Below, piece by piece: positions 11,501-21,300 of a stretch of 64,000 nucleotides of DNA. This stretch comes from Pieris napi (Eukaryota; Arthropoda; Insecta; Lepidoptera; Pieridae): assembly GCF_905475465.1 (NCBI RefSeq), contig NC_062235.1:5404001-5468000 (forward strand). The letters run 5' to 3'. A model generated the notes under the pieces. That model searched no databases. It was given only the letters and a program-made list of their open reading frames with translations, and was not told the origin of the DNA. The stretch's first letter is position 1, and every line of letters begins with the position of its first letter. The translations under genes were made by a program, and so were the position numbers.

Positions 11501-14500
11501 TAACCCTCCGACGCTGACTGGGAGTCCCGGCCTCAGCGTCAGCCTCTTTGTTTCTTTCCAAAACGAAACGAAATCTTTTTTATCATGACAAGTGGCTAGT
11601 TTTTCCATTTTTATTAAATCTTGATGGTTTTGACACCATTTTAGTCGTGATTTAAATATTTTTCTGCTTTCACACATGTCATTATAAACCCTCCCTGATT
11701 CTGGTTTCCCATGAAGTAACCAAATCCTAAACCTCAGCCTCGCTTCCGAGTGCGCCGGCTTCACATGTTTGTTCCAACCTATAATATTTTGATTTCTATC
11801 ATTAATTTTATTTTTATTTGGGTATTTCCGACTAGTCACGGCTGCCTCACTAAGAGAAATAACAATATTATTATATAATATATCAATTGCACCTTGATGA
11901 TTAGGTCTATCACAATAACAACCTGCGCAATCCGTAAATATCTCTGGAAAATCTATTGATTTTAACCTCTTGTTACATTCACTTTGATAATATAACAATA
12001 TTTCTTCCTCGGATCTTTGACCCCAACGTACGTTATTGTTTACAGAGTTACTTTGTATAGAGGACAACTTTTTACTAATAATCTTAATATTAAAATGAAG
12101 TATAAGCGGGTAATGATCTGACCACAACACATCATACATAATATACACTTTTGATATTGAATGGCGGGCCGCGTCTGTCACTAAACAATGATCGAGCCAC
12201 CTCCGTGATCCGTGAAAGTATAAGAGTCAGAGTGCGGTCCAAGCAACTCAACATCTATACATGACCACCTTTGATCATAACAATAATTTAAAAGTTCATA
12301 GTAAAATAACGAGTACGGATGCGCATTAAAATCCCCTAGTATGTAAACAGATTCTATGCCATACTCATCAACAATAGCACTCACCACACTTAGACAGTCC
12401 GTAAACACTGGCAAGTTGTCCTGCGAGTCCGTAGGCATGTACACACACACAACGATTATGGGTCGATCACTCGTTATTTTTTTTTTTTTATTTATATATA
12501 CTTTTTGCACAGTGTTTAAATTGTAAAAGAATATAGGGTACCTGTAGAAGTCTGTAAAGTTGGTTGTCATTTGGTGCTGATAAGTGAAAGGAACCCAGGC
12601 AAAAAGTTCCATTCCTAACCAGACACGCGTCATAATCGTCCAACTGGAATAGCGGTGGCATCGCGTAGTATAAATCATCTGAAAATGATTTCAGCTATGT
12701 AATATGTTCATATTTGATTATGTTTATTCGTTCATAATATATAAAATATACGTATAAAAAAGGAAAAAAACATAATAGGATTAAAATAAAGTATGATAAC
12801 GTCGGTATTATCAATAACAAATTACTTTCATATTAATATGTTTGGACAAAAACATCTATTTAACATATTTCCTCATAGAATACAAGGTAAATCTTATAAT
12901 TCATGATGTGGATATGGATTTCTTTTTTTCCATTAGAGATTGAGGTCCACGAAAGATATAAAAAATATATTCCTCAGAATGAGCGACGCGTTTTATTTAA
13001 CGTGGTATCACGTGGCATTTAAAAAAAATTAAAGAAAAGTTAAGGAAAACTGACGGTAACTGCTATTTCAATAAAACTCATATCATTTAAGTATGTCTGA
13101 CTTAAAGCCTTGAAACGAATACACAAGGGAAACTGTTTTGTCTAAGCGACCTTAAATGATTGCTGCTTCTGATTTATATATGTAATTTTTCATCTTGTCA
13201 TATTTTAAAATAATACACTCTTTATTATCTTGAGACATAGACGAAAGAAGTAATAACTAGGCGAGGGTCTGGGCACATCCCATCGAAAAATGCAAACGCA
13301 TGCCTGATGGGAAATATGTCAACACCCTATTTATTATGTGCAGTGATTCAAAGAATTTTATGCTATAGTACTGGCCACATTTCATATCAGGCACCTGGAC
13401 AGAGATCTCAAGAAGATCTGAATGCAAGGTATAACTCATTTAAATAAAACAGAGATATTAATATTAGTTAGGCTTGTCCTCGTTCAGAGGAAACAATATC
13501 TAAGGCTTTTATATCGTTAATAAGATGTAGGTAGGTATATTTAGCAACTACACAAAAATCATAATAAAAGAAACTATTCCGGAATGAAACTTATTTATTC
13601 ACATAATTACCACTTAGTGGTAGAATCGAGTTTTGAAATTAAGATACTTTATTATTGTATTTTTGTCTAATAGCAATAAATTCAACCAAAAACTAATAGG
13701 TACTCATCGGGCATCTGATCAAGTTAAAAATGTAATGCAGCGAAAAATACATCTCGTACATAATCCTGCTTCGTATAGACGGCAGGAATCGTCAATAAAA
13801 ATAAATAACTTACCAGTTATATCATTGACACTTTTCAAATGAGAAAATTTCAACGTTTGTGAAATAACTATGCTAGACTTCGAAGAATTATTTTTCTCTA
13901 TTATTGCATTGATTTTATCGGGTATCCATTTTTGTGCACTAGACTTGTTGGATAAGAATATCTGTTCTGGACAGACGTCATGCTGATCTAAAATTAAAAA
14001 ACACACAAAAAAGTAATATCGAAGTTACTCAAATAACACGCACAATAACAGATAGTAATTTTTAATCACCAATTGCATAGCAATGCCTGGTGTAAACCTT
14101 AATCTAAATTCATTATTTACATCTTGTAAATAATGAATTTATACGTTATTTATAAAATCTGTGTAAGCATTATTATCTATAAATTTTAATATTTTTGTGT
14201 TTGCGTTTCCCCATTTTTCAAACTAAGTACGTATTACATTGTATTGAGGTGCTGATTATTTGTAGCCCACAAAGTCTCTGTAAAGGCTTTCGAGAGTTCT
14301 TAAAGCTATTTTGACGTAGACAAACGAATACCTGAACTAAAGTGCACAATTACATTCATTACTATTCCATATACGACATTGGACTTACAGTGTCCTTTCT
14401 ACAGCACAATTGTTAGGGATTTTAAGCCGTACCGTCCTATAAATTAGGAATTAAAAGCTGCTTTCCAAATGGGATATTTCCCATATCGAACCATGGAAAA

Positions 14501-14632
14501 CTCGATACTAGACATAACATAGGCAAATAGGTATATTCAATAAAATCTAACCCTTTACTCTTAAAAGAAACACATACCATTCAACTTTGCCTCTACCACA
14601 GTCAATATCACTAACAACAGCCACTTAACCAT
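4649..14632 (-). CDS. nrf-6: nrf-6-like multipass acyltransferase, copy A (14 exons, 669 aa)
   Basis: Membrane O-acyltransferase-3 family protein related to C. elegans nrf-6 and Drosophila drop-dead; substrate unknown. Exons (minus strand): 14578-14632, 13814-13987, 12542-12678, 9735-9877, 9402-9580, 9214-9325, 8780-8867, 8244-8416, 7243-7428, 6888-7067, 6107-6257, 5590-5767, 4932-5074, 4649-4759. They sum to 2010 nt with all phases consistent. Residues 1-15 are a signal peptide. About 30-165 form the Cys-rich NRF domain (DDYDACLVRNGTFCLGSF; RGLCLSSSC). About 255-650 form the acyltransferase domain with many membrane segments: SIHGIKSF, NGSQGVQTFFVLSS, RRIARILPLY, WFIAVDMQLYAL, GRMSLCILMVH, and the final E-x-P motif LVEMPVQKF. 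Introns hold a 2.6 kb LINE (intron 3) and an unexplained open frame (intron 10). The exon 8 donor (GTCCGC) is unusual but is shared with copy B. Confidence 0.87.
4834..4877. repeat. Perfect 19-bp palindrome in the last intron of copy A
   Basis: CCAGTAGTTTCTGATATGA, a 6-base loop, then the exact reverse complement. The right arm is present in copy B (near 18575-18597) but the left arm is not. This looks like a templated inverted duplication that arose after the gene duplicated. Confidence 0.85.
6343..6756 (-). other. Unassigned 137-codon open frame in intron 10 of copy A
   Basis: On the gene's own strand, intron 10 (6258-6887) contains an uninterrupted frame bounded by TAG at 6757-6759 and TAA at 6343. 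It is GC-richer than the surrounding intron and encodes IIAWYGVLCVLRALYARKAL and TIVQGHILFTLAMQ, with an AG just before it and a GT after the MQ codons (near 6575). The frame has the same length in copy B with only scattered substitutions. The host protein is already continuous from exon 10 to exon 11, so this is not a required exon. It could be a cryptic or alternative exon, or a relic. A faint resemblance to exon 13 (W-x-G, GR-x-x-L, MQ-x-x-L) is suggestive only. Confidence 0.4.
8485..8612 (-). mobile_element. Short AT-rich retroposon tail in copy A only
   Basis: A run of T followed by LINE-3'-like sequence (ATTTATTTATTTAATTAT, then CTTACAGCTAACATACATAA) interrupts DNA that is continuous in copy B near 22340-22352. 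The polyT end marks a minus-strand retroposon. It lies in intron 7, close to the exon 8 acceptor (exon 8 begins at 8416). Confidence 0.6.
8674..8706. repeat. Short CGTAA tandem repeat
   Basis: Several CGTAA units in a row inside intron 7. The equivalent at 22415-22442 has a slightly different unit count. Simple repeat, no function implied. Confidence 0.7.
9888..12490 (-). mobile_element. 2.6 kb non-LTR retrotransposon inserted in intron 3 of copy A
   Basis: Absent from copy B, where intron 3 is only about 60 bp (23611-23672). The element is minus-strand and 5'-truncated within its endonuclease. It encodes part of an APE-type endonuclease (VVCVYMPTDS, YILGDFNAHP, LDHCLVTD, SDHYPLIL) and a full reverse transcriptase. 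The 3' end is AT-rich with AAAT repeats at about 9888-9905. It is longer than its host intron was originally, yet leaves exon 4 (9735-9877) and exon 3 (12542-12678) untouched. Confidence 0.9.
9992..12181 (-). pseudogene. LINE ORF2 reverse transcriptase (frameshifted from its endonuclease)
   Basis: A frame of 729 codons. It begins in the last third of the endonuclease (SDHYPLILHF) and continues through the RT domain: GSNYRPISLATIMARVLDGL, FGFRPKLSTDGA, ACFLDLSKAFDLV, GVRQGGLSSPSLFN, the catalytic YADD in NISYADDMVLL, then thumb and C-terminal regions. The rest of the endonuclease lies in another frame upstream (to about 12480). The GGATCACGGAGGTGG region near 12190-12210 must contain a frameshift, because the expected LDHCLVTD motif is reached only by changing frame. 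The copy is therefore 5'-truncated and broken. Family resemblance is to CR1/L2-type or Daphne/Kiri-type LINEs; I cannot decide the clade. Confidence 0.85.
12481..12493. repeat. T-rich 5' junction of the intron-3 LINE
   Basis: A homopolymer of T next to TTTATATATA marks the approximate 5' junction. Comparison with copy B (ATGGAATTATATAGAG near 23617) places the breakpoint here to within about 10 bases. A short TTTAT-type target repeat may be present at both ends, but low complexity prevents certainty. Confidence 0.45.
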
Positions 14633-14699
14633 CTTAAAAGACACGCGTGGTTACTGCAGTCACGCAAACTTACGACTCAATTCTTTGACCTCGTCCGTC

Positions 14700-14708
14700 G
14701 TATATAAA
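14700..14708 (-). promoter_or_regulatory. TATA box of nrf-6-like copy A
   Basis: TTTATATAC on the minus strand, about 70 bases upstream of the copy A start codon (14632) and conserved in the other two copies. Upstream sequence shared only by copies 0 and A diverges from copy B soon after. Confidence 0.5.
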
Positions 14709-15112
14709 GTCAAGATTAACTTAAAAAAAATATTAGAATTACGTACCTCTTTTTATTAATTATTGATGAAATACAAATATGAAACATAAGGTTATTATTC
14801 TTAAACCTAGTTACAAGTACACTTTTGAAGCTACGAGTTTCAGGTCAGTCTTATTCATAATTTACTTTAGATTATTTAGATCGCTGCTCTTAAAACGCAC
14901 GAGGCATGTTCCTGTTGTACTTTAGCACTTTTGATAAGAGAGCCTTGCCTGAATACTGAGGCGTAGCGTAAGGTGTTGTCCTAAACCTAGTTTCTCTACC
15001 AAAATTGGCATAATCAGGTAATTCTTTTATAGAACAAACGGGCAGCATGCTCATCTGATATTAAATAATACGTAGTGCGTTGCTTTGAAACAGTCAAATT
15101 TCCTTTTGCAGA

Positions 15113-15250
15113 ATTATGGTGGCGCTTTGCGTCGTGGAGTGGTTGGCAGGTATTCGGCCGTATGTCACTTTGTATCTTGATGGTTCATTAGAGTTTTGAC
15201 TTGCTGCAGATAGGCTTACATTACAGACCAATACCAATAAAATGTCCTTC
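15113..15250 (+). pseudogene. Inverted relic of nrf-6 exon 13 (unit 2)
   Basis: Plus-strand, preceded by TTTTGCAG and followed by a GTAAGT donor at 15260. It encodes WWRFASWSGWQVFGRMSLCI then LMVH, a TAG, SFDLLQIGL, matching exon 13 of the intact genes residue for residue around SWSGWQV. It is in the opposite orientation to its intact relatives. The in-frame stop shows it is dead, while retained splice signals show it derives from a genomic (not processed) copy. The matching left-unit piece is at 571-670. Confidence 0.8.
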
Positions 15251-15583
15251 TTTGAAATTGTAAGTCAACTGATTTCTTAACCGTAACATGTATGCGTGGA
15301 TCTCATGTTGTTTTTCATAAATGTGTAGAATTTACGTAGAAATCCTCAAAAGAAAAAAGTCTTCTCTCCGTAAAAATTGTCCTCTTAAGTCATGTTGTCG
15401 TTATAGTTGGAATTGTAGTTATTACTACTTAATAGAACATGACGCCAAATACTACTAGTCTAATAAACTTTTAATATAAAATACCTTAAGTATCAGAACA
15501 TATAAAGGTGTATCGGATTGATTTTATAAAATTACAAGGATTAAAAGATAAAAACTAGGCATTAATCAATATGTTATTTTACA

Positions 15584-15690
15584 GGGCGGACACTGGTTTG
15601 TTACAATATTTATGACCTGTATTACTTCAATCCCGCTACACATTATGGTTCTTCTTCTCTTCTTTAAATATTTAATCGTAAGTATTCTGA
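15584..15690 (+). pseudogene. Inverted relic of the last nrf-6 exon (unit 2)
   Basis: After an acceptor (ATTTTACAG) the plus strand reads GHWFVTIFMTCITSIPLHIM, homologous to exon 14 of the intact genes (GHWLVTVLMTYLTSIPLHLL). The E-x-P motif that normally follows is lost and the frame ends soon after. Together with 15113-15250 it gives the two terminal exons of the same lost gene in correct order and spacing. The counterpart in unit 1 was removed by the LINE at 676. Confidence 0.78.
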
Positions 15691-15705
15691 TTAAATACCT
15701 CTAAA

Positions 15706-16362
15706 TAAACTCAAACTCAAACTCAAAATGTCTTTATTCATGTAGGTAAACAATTACACTTATGAATTGTCAAGTTAAATTAATTGTAAATTTACATTTA
15801 CTACCTGTTCGCAAGTCAAGGGCGTAGAGCGGGTAAGAAGAACTGGCAAGAAACTTTTCGCCACTCTTTTTAATCGCCAAGTATTGTCATACAAATTGTT
15901 TGAACTGGAGCAAATCAATCCCAAGGATTAGGATCATTTAAGTATTCCTCTACTTTATAAAAAGCTTTATTGATTAATTTCCGTTTAACGAGGGCTTTGA
16001 ATTTATTTAGTGATAATTCTCTAATTCTCTAATTTGTTGTAAAAACGAATACAATTTCCATATAAGGAGTGGTTTATCTTTTGGAGCCTGGTTGGTCGTA
16101 CACTTAAATTAGTTCTATTTCGCGTATTATACTGGTGAAAGTCACCATTTGTTTTAAAATCGTTTATATTTTTTTGGACATACAACAAGGCTTCAAGAAT
16201 ATATTGACCAGATAGTGTCATAATATTTAATTCCTCAAACTTATTCCGTACTGACTTCCTCGGAGAAACACAACAAATACCCCGAACAGCCCGCTTCTGC
16301 AGCACAAATATGGATTGAACCTCTGCAGCAGCACCCCACACTAGTAGCTATGATACCTAGAC
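15706..16362 (-). mobile_element. 5'-truncated LINE fragment (unit 2 copy)
   Basis: Same insertion as 676-2389 but uninterrupted. The (TCAAAC)n end at 15706 is the complement of a TTTGAG tail, then come the 3' UTR and the C-terminal RT frame (16021-16341 and out-of-frame continuation). A small deletion at about 16341 removes roughly 28 bases relative to unit 1, and a local rearrangement at 16021 (repeated CTCTAATT) disrupts the FNKLPSEI motif. Non-functional. Confidence 0.8.
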
Positions 16363-17640
16363 GAGGTACTACATTCGTAGATGAATTAGTAATGAATTTT
16401 GTACGAGTATTTGGCCGTTTCTGTCTTTGAATTGGGTAAAGAAAAATAAACATATACAACGTGTTTTAAACGTAATGGCATTTCTTTTTCTACTTAAAGA
16501 ATATCAGTGCCAATATGCATATTAACATAAAAGTAGAAAAAAATTGTTAATAATTAAGAAACCCATTTTTCCATAAAAACAAATTGAGATTGATACTAGA
16601 CATCGGTGAAAAACGTCAACGCCACGCATTTTCGTGCTAGTTCGGTAGGATTAAAAGAATCTCACAACCGGAACGTAAATATTATAGCTATCTTTACTTG
16701 TGTCGGAATCATAACAAATTAAGATTAATAGGATACGATTGTTAACTTTTTATTTTCTGAAGTGTCGTAATCGAAAATTTCAATAAATCTCAACTATACC
16801 TAATGTAAAACTAATATACAGGTTATCGTTTTTTGCTTTGACAACAATCGGTCCCTGTCTCTATCTCTATCCTCTCTCTCCTCTCCTCCGTCCTTCCAGT
16901 TGCTAGACGACAATATTCCTATCGTTCATTGTCAGTTACCTTTCCCTTCACTTTCTACCTTCCTTTCTATTGGAGTGATTCAGAACTTTTTTGCAAATAA
17001 GAATAGTGATGCTTTTCTATAAAAAGTCTATGGCTATGGTCATAGTTATTGATACAATTGATTGATAATTTGTTAGAAAAAACTAATATCTAAGATTATA
17101 ATTAACTTGTTTCAGAATTCTTCGGACTGATTAAAAAGAATTATATGAATCTAAATATAAGAGATTCGGATTGTACAAAGCTTAAGTACATTATTTAGGT
17201 ATAAAACATGAATTTCAGAAACGGAAGCAGAAAAAAGTTCAAAGAGTTTGTGTAAGACTTAACTTCTATAATTATAAGTGTAATATAGTAAATTTTGTAT
17301 AATCTATATAAATAAAAATGAATCGCAAAATGGTTTGCTAAGCGCAAAATTCGAAGGCGCCTGGATTCGAGTATTTTTTTATTTGTTACTTGAGTTCTGA
17401 GAAAGCTTTTAAAGGAGAGAAAAAATGGAAAAAGTGCTTGGAAAAACCTAAAAATACAGTTTTTAAGCAAGAGAATGAAAATGTAATTGCACGCAAATTT
17501 AATATATACAGTGTATGAAATAAAAGTAAATTTTGCATGTATGTTTTTATTTATTTACACTTTTTATGCACAATTAAATAACAATAATAACAAACAAATA
17601 AACTTTAAAAACATGATGCCAAGGGTTACTAAGCAGTCTT
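16363..17640. other. Intergenic DNA, duplicate of 2390-3700; no gene seen
   Basis: Same content as the unit 1 counterpart with point changes and small indels. No exon or RNA gene is supported. Confidence 0.5.
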
Positions 17641-17649
17641 AGTATCGAT

Positions 17650-17900
17650 GTATTTTTTTAAATGTAACAGGAGGCAAACGGGCACTTGATGTTACAGACG
17701 CCCATGGACGCTGACATTGCGAGAAGGCATGCGTTGCCGGCCTTTAAAGAATTGTGACGCTCTTTTTTTGAAGGAACCTAAGTCGAATTGGTTCGGAAAT
17801 TTTTTTGGGCAGCTGGTTCACAATTAAGGATCTTCGTCATAAAGTTATGAAATGTGCTTCCCTATCCCATAACCATATGATTAGCTACCTCTGTAATATC
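17650..17900 (-). mobile_element. LINE 3'-end fragment (unit 2 copy)
   Basis: Duplicate of 3705-3960 with the same conserved blocks (CAAACGGGCACTTGATG; GCGTTGCCGGCCTTTAAAGA). Confidence 0.6.
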
Positions 17901-18383
17901 TTTTAAAAGCCTTATAGATAACTCTTAGCCATATCCTTTCCATCTGATCAATTGTGACTTTTGTAATTGTATTATTTTTATTGTGTTATAAAATAAATAT
18001 TGCATTGATGCCTGGAAGGAAGCGATAAGGAGGCTTGATGTTTTTTTAATAATGTATGTTATCTATTACTACATTACCATTAATAAAACAAATTGTTAAT
18101 TAATAAATAAAATAAGCAAAAGGAAAATGTCGGCATTTGAGCGCCTCAAATGAAAATTTAATATACTAATTAATATAAAACTATGTCTGTCTACGTAAAA
18201 AAGATTTAAATGGCTAATTAAAGTTATACAAAAAGTACGCATATATTAGAAAAGCAGCAGCTTTTGCAATGTCTCCTTCTACGCCGCACACCAAAGGTAA
18301 CATAATTGTAACGTGAATGACCCAAAGTTAAAGTTCTTGAACTTTGAATATTAAATGTCATTATTTTGCTATCATTTGTGTTT

Positions 18384-21300
18384 CTATATGCCTAGAGAAG
18401 CCCGTAGAAATTTTTGTACCGGCAATTCGACCAGTAAATGGAGCGGTATAGACGTCAAATATGTCATTAAAACCGTCACGAGCCAGTGACCTAACTGAAA
18501 AAAATAGATAGAATTAAGGGGTAATAGTCTCATTAAAAAAAACATAAAATTAACAAATTTTTAGAATATGACTTTTATCATATCAGAAACTACTGGCTTT
18601 CCATCTATTAAGTCAGAGGGTAAATCTGCAAATATATAATCATTACTTACATTTCTCAAAAGAGATACCTCGTTGACATTAGTTTGTAATGCAATCTGCA
18701 TAAGGTTGAAAGTCCAGTGTACCATAAGAATGCAAAGTGACATGCGACCTAAAACCTGCCAACCACTCCAAGACGCCATGCGCCAATAGATATCTGAAAT
18801 TCGTGGTTTTACTGATTAAAAATATTTTGATGTTCTTATATTAGAAACAACACAAATTTTAAAAATACAGTATAACAAAAGTTTATTTTGAATTTTTTTT
18901 AATTGCACTTTGTAGGTAAAGTGTAATATAAAGGCTTCACGTCATATCATATCATTTCATATATCATATGATTCATCCACACTACTATATTAAACTCATA
19001 TAAGACATCTTGTCTTTAGCCTCAAAACATTAAGGTTTTATCAGCTCGGCCGTGGGTTTTTAATGATATGTGTGACTATCGCAGTTCATTTAATAAAGTG
19101 ACTTGTGAGTTGAAATCACGAATTATCACTATCGTAGGACTTTAGCTTTTCTACGCATGTATCATATATCACGACGACGATCACTATATTAGGATTTTTA
19201 GATTCAAAAGTAGACAAATAAAAACCATCGTTAAAGAAACTTCTTTACTATTGGTCGTCGCAATTGTAAACTTGGAATGTAAATAGTATTAAGCATGAAA
19301 ATACTTACTATCAATGCGGTAGATAAAACCCAAAAGTACTATACAAAAGATAATACATATGATAGGTCTATCGAATGCTGCGTAAAACGCAGATAGTAAA
19401 GGACTGGGCTCCTCAGGCAGAAAATACCCAGCGTAGATCCATCCAAAAAAACCCGGCACTGACACTCGATATACTATTTTGAACCACTGTAATAAAAGAT
19501 ATTGCACCTATCAAGTTTGTTTAGTGTCATTTGAAAGATTATTTATAGTATTTATGCAACCGAATTCCACTGCTAGATCTTTGATCTTTTCAAGTTGAAG
19601 TGCTAGAGTATAATAAAACGATTGTCAAGATTAGAGGATTATTATACATCTAAAATGTTCCAAATTACCAATACCAATATACCAATATTGCTAAGCACCC
19701 ATAGGACAGCCTCTATCCCTGTTTTATGTTTCAGATGTCTTCAGACCTTGGAGTGTTCTATATGCAAATTCAAATTTTTTTTTTTTTTGGTAGGACAATA
19801 ACTTTAAAATAAATAAGGATTACCTTATACTTGAATAAGTCGATTTTATTATTGCGCATTTCGTAGTACAGGTAAGCCGTCGCTACTCCTAGTAGAGAAG
19901 CGGGAAGGCTGGCCCACGGTGCTGCATACATCCATTTAAAAGACGGCACGCCATAATGTAGTTTCTTCAAATATCTTAATAGTAAATAATTAGGTTAGTT
20001 TTACAGTATCAGAATCGCAAAGACAGCTGTGTTGGCCAAGTGGCTTCAACTTGCGACTCTTATGTCTGAATTCGTAGGTTTGTACTAGTAGAGTTTCTGT
20101 CTATGTGCGCATCTAAAATTGGCTCTTGCGGTGAAGGAAAACATGGTATCGGCATATCCCAAATACAAACCTTGTCTATGAAGTAAAAATTATCAAAGAA
20201 ACGGATAAAAATTAAAAAAACGTAGCAGAAATTAGACTTCAGACACAAGTTTGATCCAGTATAGATCGACAACTGCCCGAGAAATACCTGCATGGCCAGT
20301 GTAAAGAGTATGTGCCCCTGTACTATCGTGCGCAGAGCAAGGGCCGTACGGCCGTAGAGGGCGCGTAGTACGCAAAGTACTCCGTACCAAGCAATGATCC
20401 GACGAACCCAAAAGAGGGTCGACGGAGACTTGGTAGTTCTCTGGATGTAAGGTCCGACAAAGATGGTTTGTGACTATCTGATATTCGCGTAATTGCGGGA
20501 AATTTGTGTTAGGTCATATGCCAAGGCAAAGTCATAAAAAGTATGTATAAATAATGTTAATTATAGGTACATTGTTTGGTTAGGTATAAAATTGTAATTA
20601 CTTACTCAGGATTAGTCAAATACAAGCTAGCCTTTAAATTGAAAGTGTACGCAGCGACGAAGTTGCAAAGTATAGTGACCAAAAAAAATAATGGTATAAT
20701 TTTGATCACGACTTTTGTCCAACGGGTCAGTGCAATTGCCAGCACGATTGATAGTGCATACAGCTGCATGTCTACTGCAATGAACCTAAAAACCGAGTTT
20801 CACTTAAATATGAAGAAAAACCTGGTAAATTACGGCATGCGATATACAAACATTTAAATTCAATTTATTTATGCTTTATTACCTTATTCACAAAAGTACA
20901 AAAAACATGTTACAAAAAGTTATAAGGCAACGGGCGGACTTATCGCTAACAAGCGATTTCTTCCAGGCAACCCTAATGTGGAATAAAGAAAAAGAAACAC
21001 CGACAGAGGGTAGAGAGTACAAGAATTGCAAAAATTATTAACAAAAAAAAATTTAAATAATTAAAAACAAATAAAAAGTACATCAAATAATTTATACCAA
21101 AACAATATTTAATAATCTGTATGTCAATAATAGGATAAACTCATACCACGTTTGTATCAGACAGCGATCGTCAGGGCGGTAAAAGTTATGTATGAAGAGC
21201 GCGTGGGACCACCACTTCATCCGGCAGACCTGAGCTTCCTTCTCCATAATCGGAATCCACATTGTGCCGTCCGATATGAAACGGCTCCACGTTGCCGTAA

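Noticed and set aside
12181..12678. 165-codon minus-strand frame beginning MIYTTRCHRYSSW
   Set aside because: It reads exon 3 of nrf-6 copy A in the wrong frame and then runs through intron 3 into LINE endonuclease sequence. The correct exon frame (DDYDACLVRNGTFCLG) matches the NRF domain and copy B.
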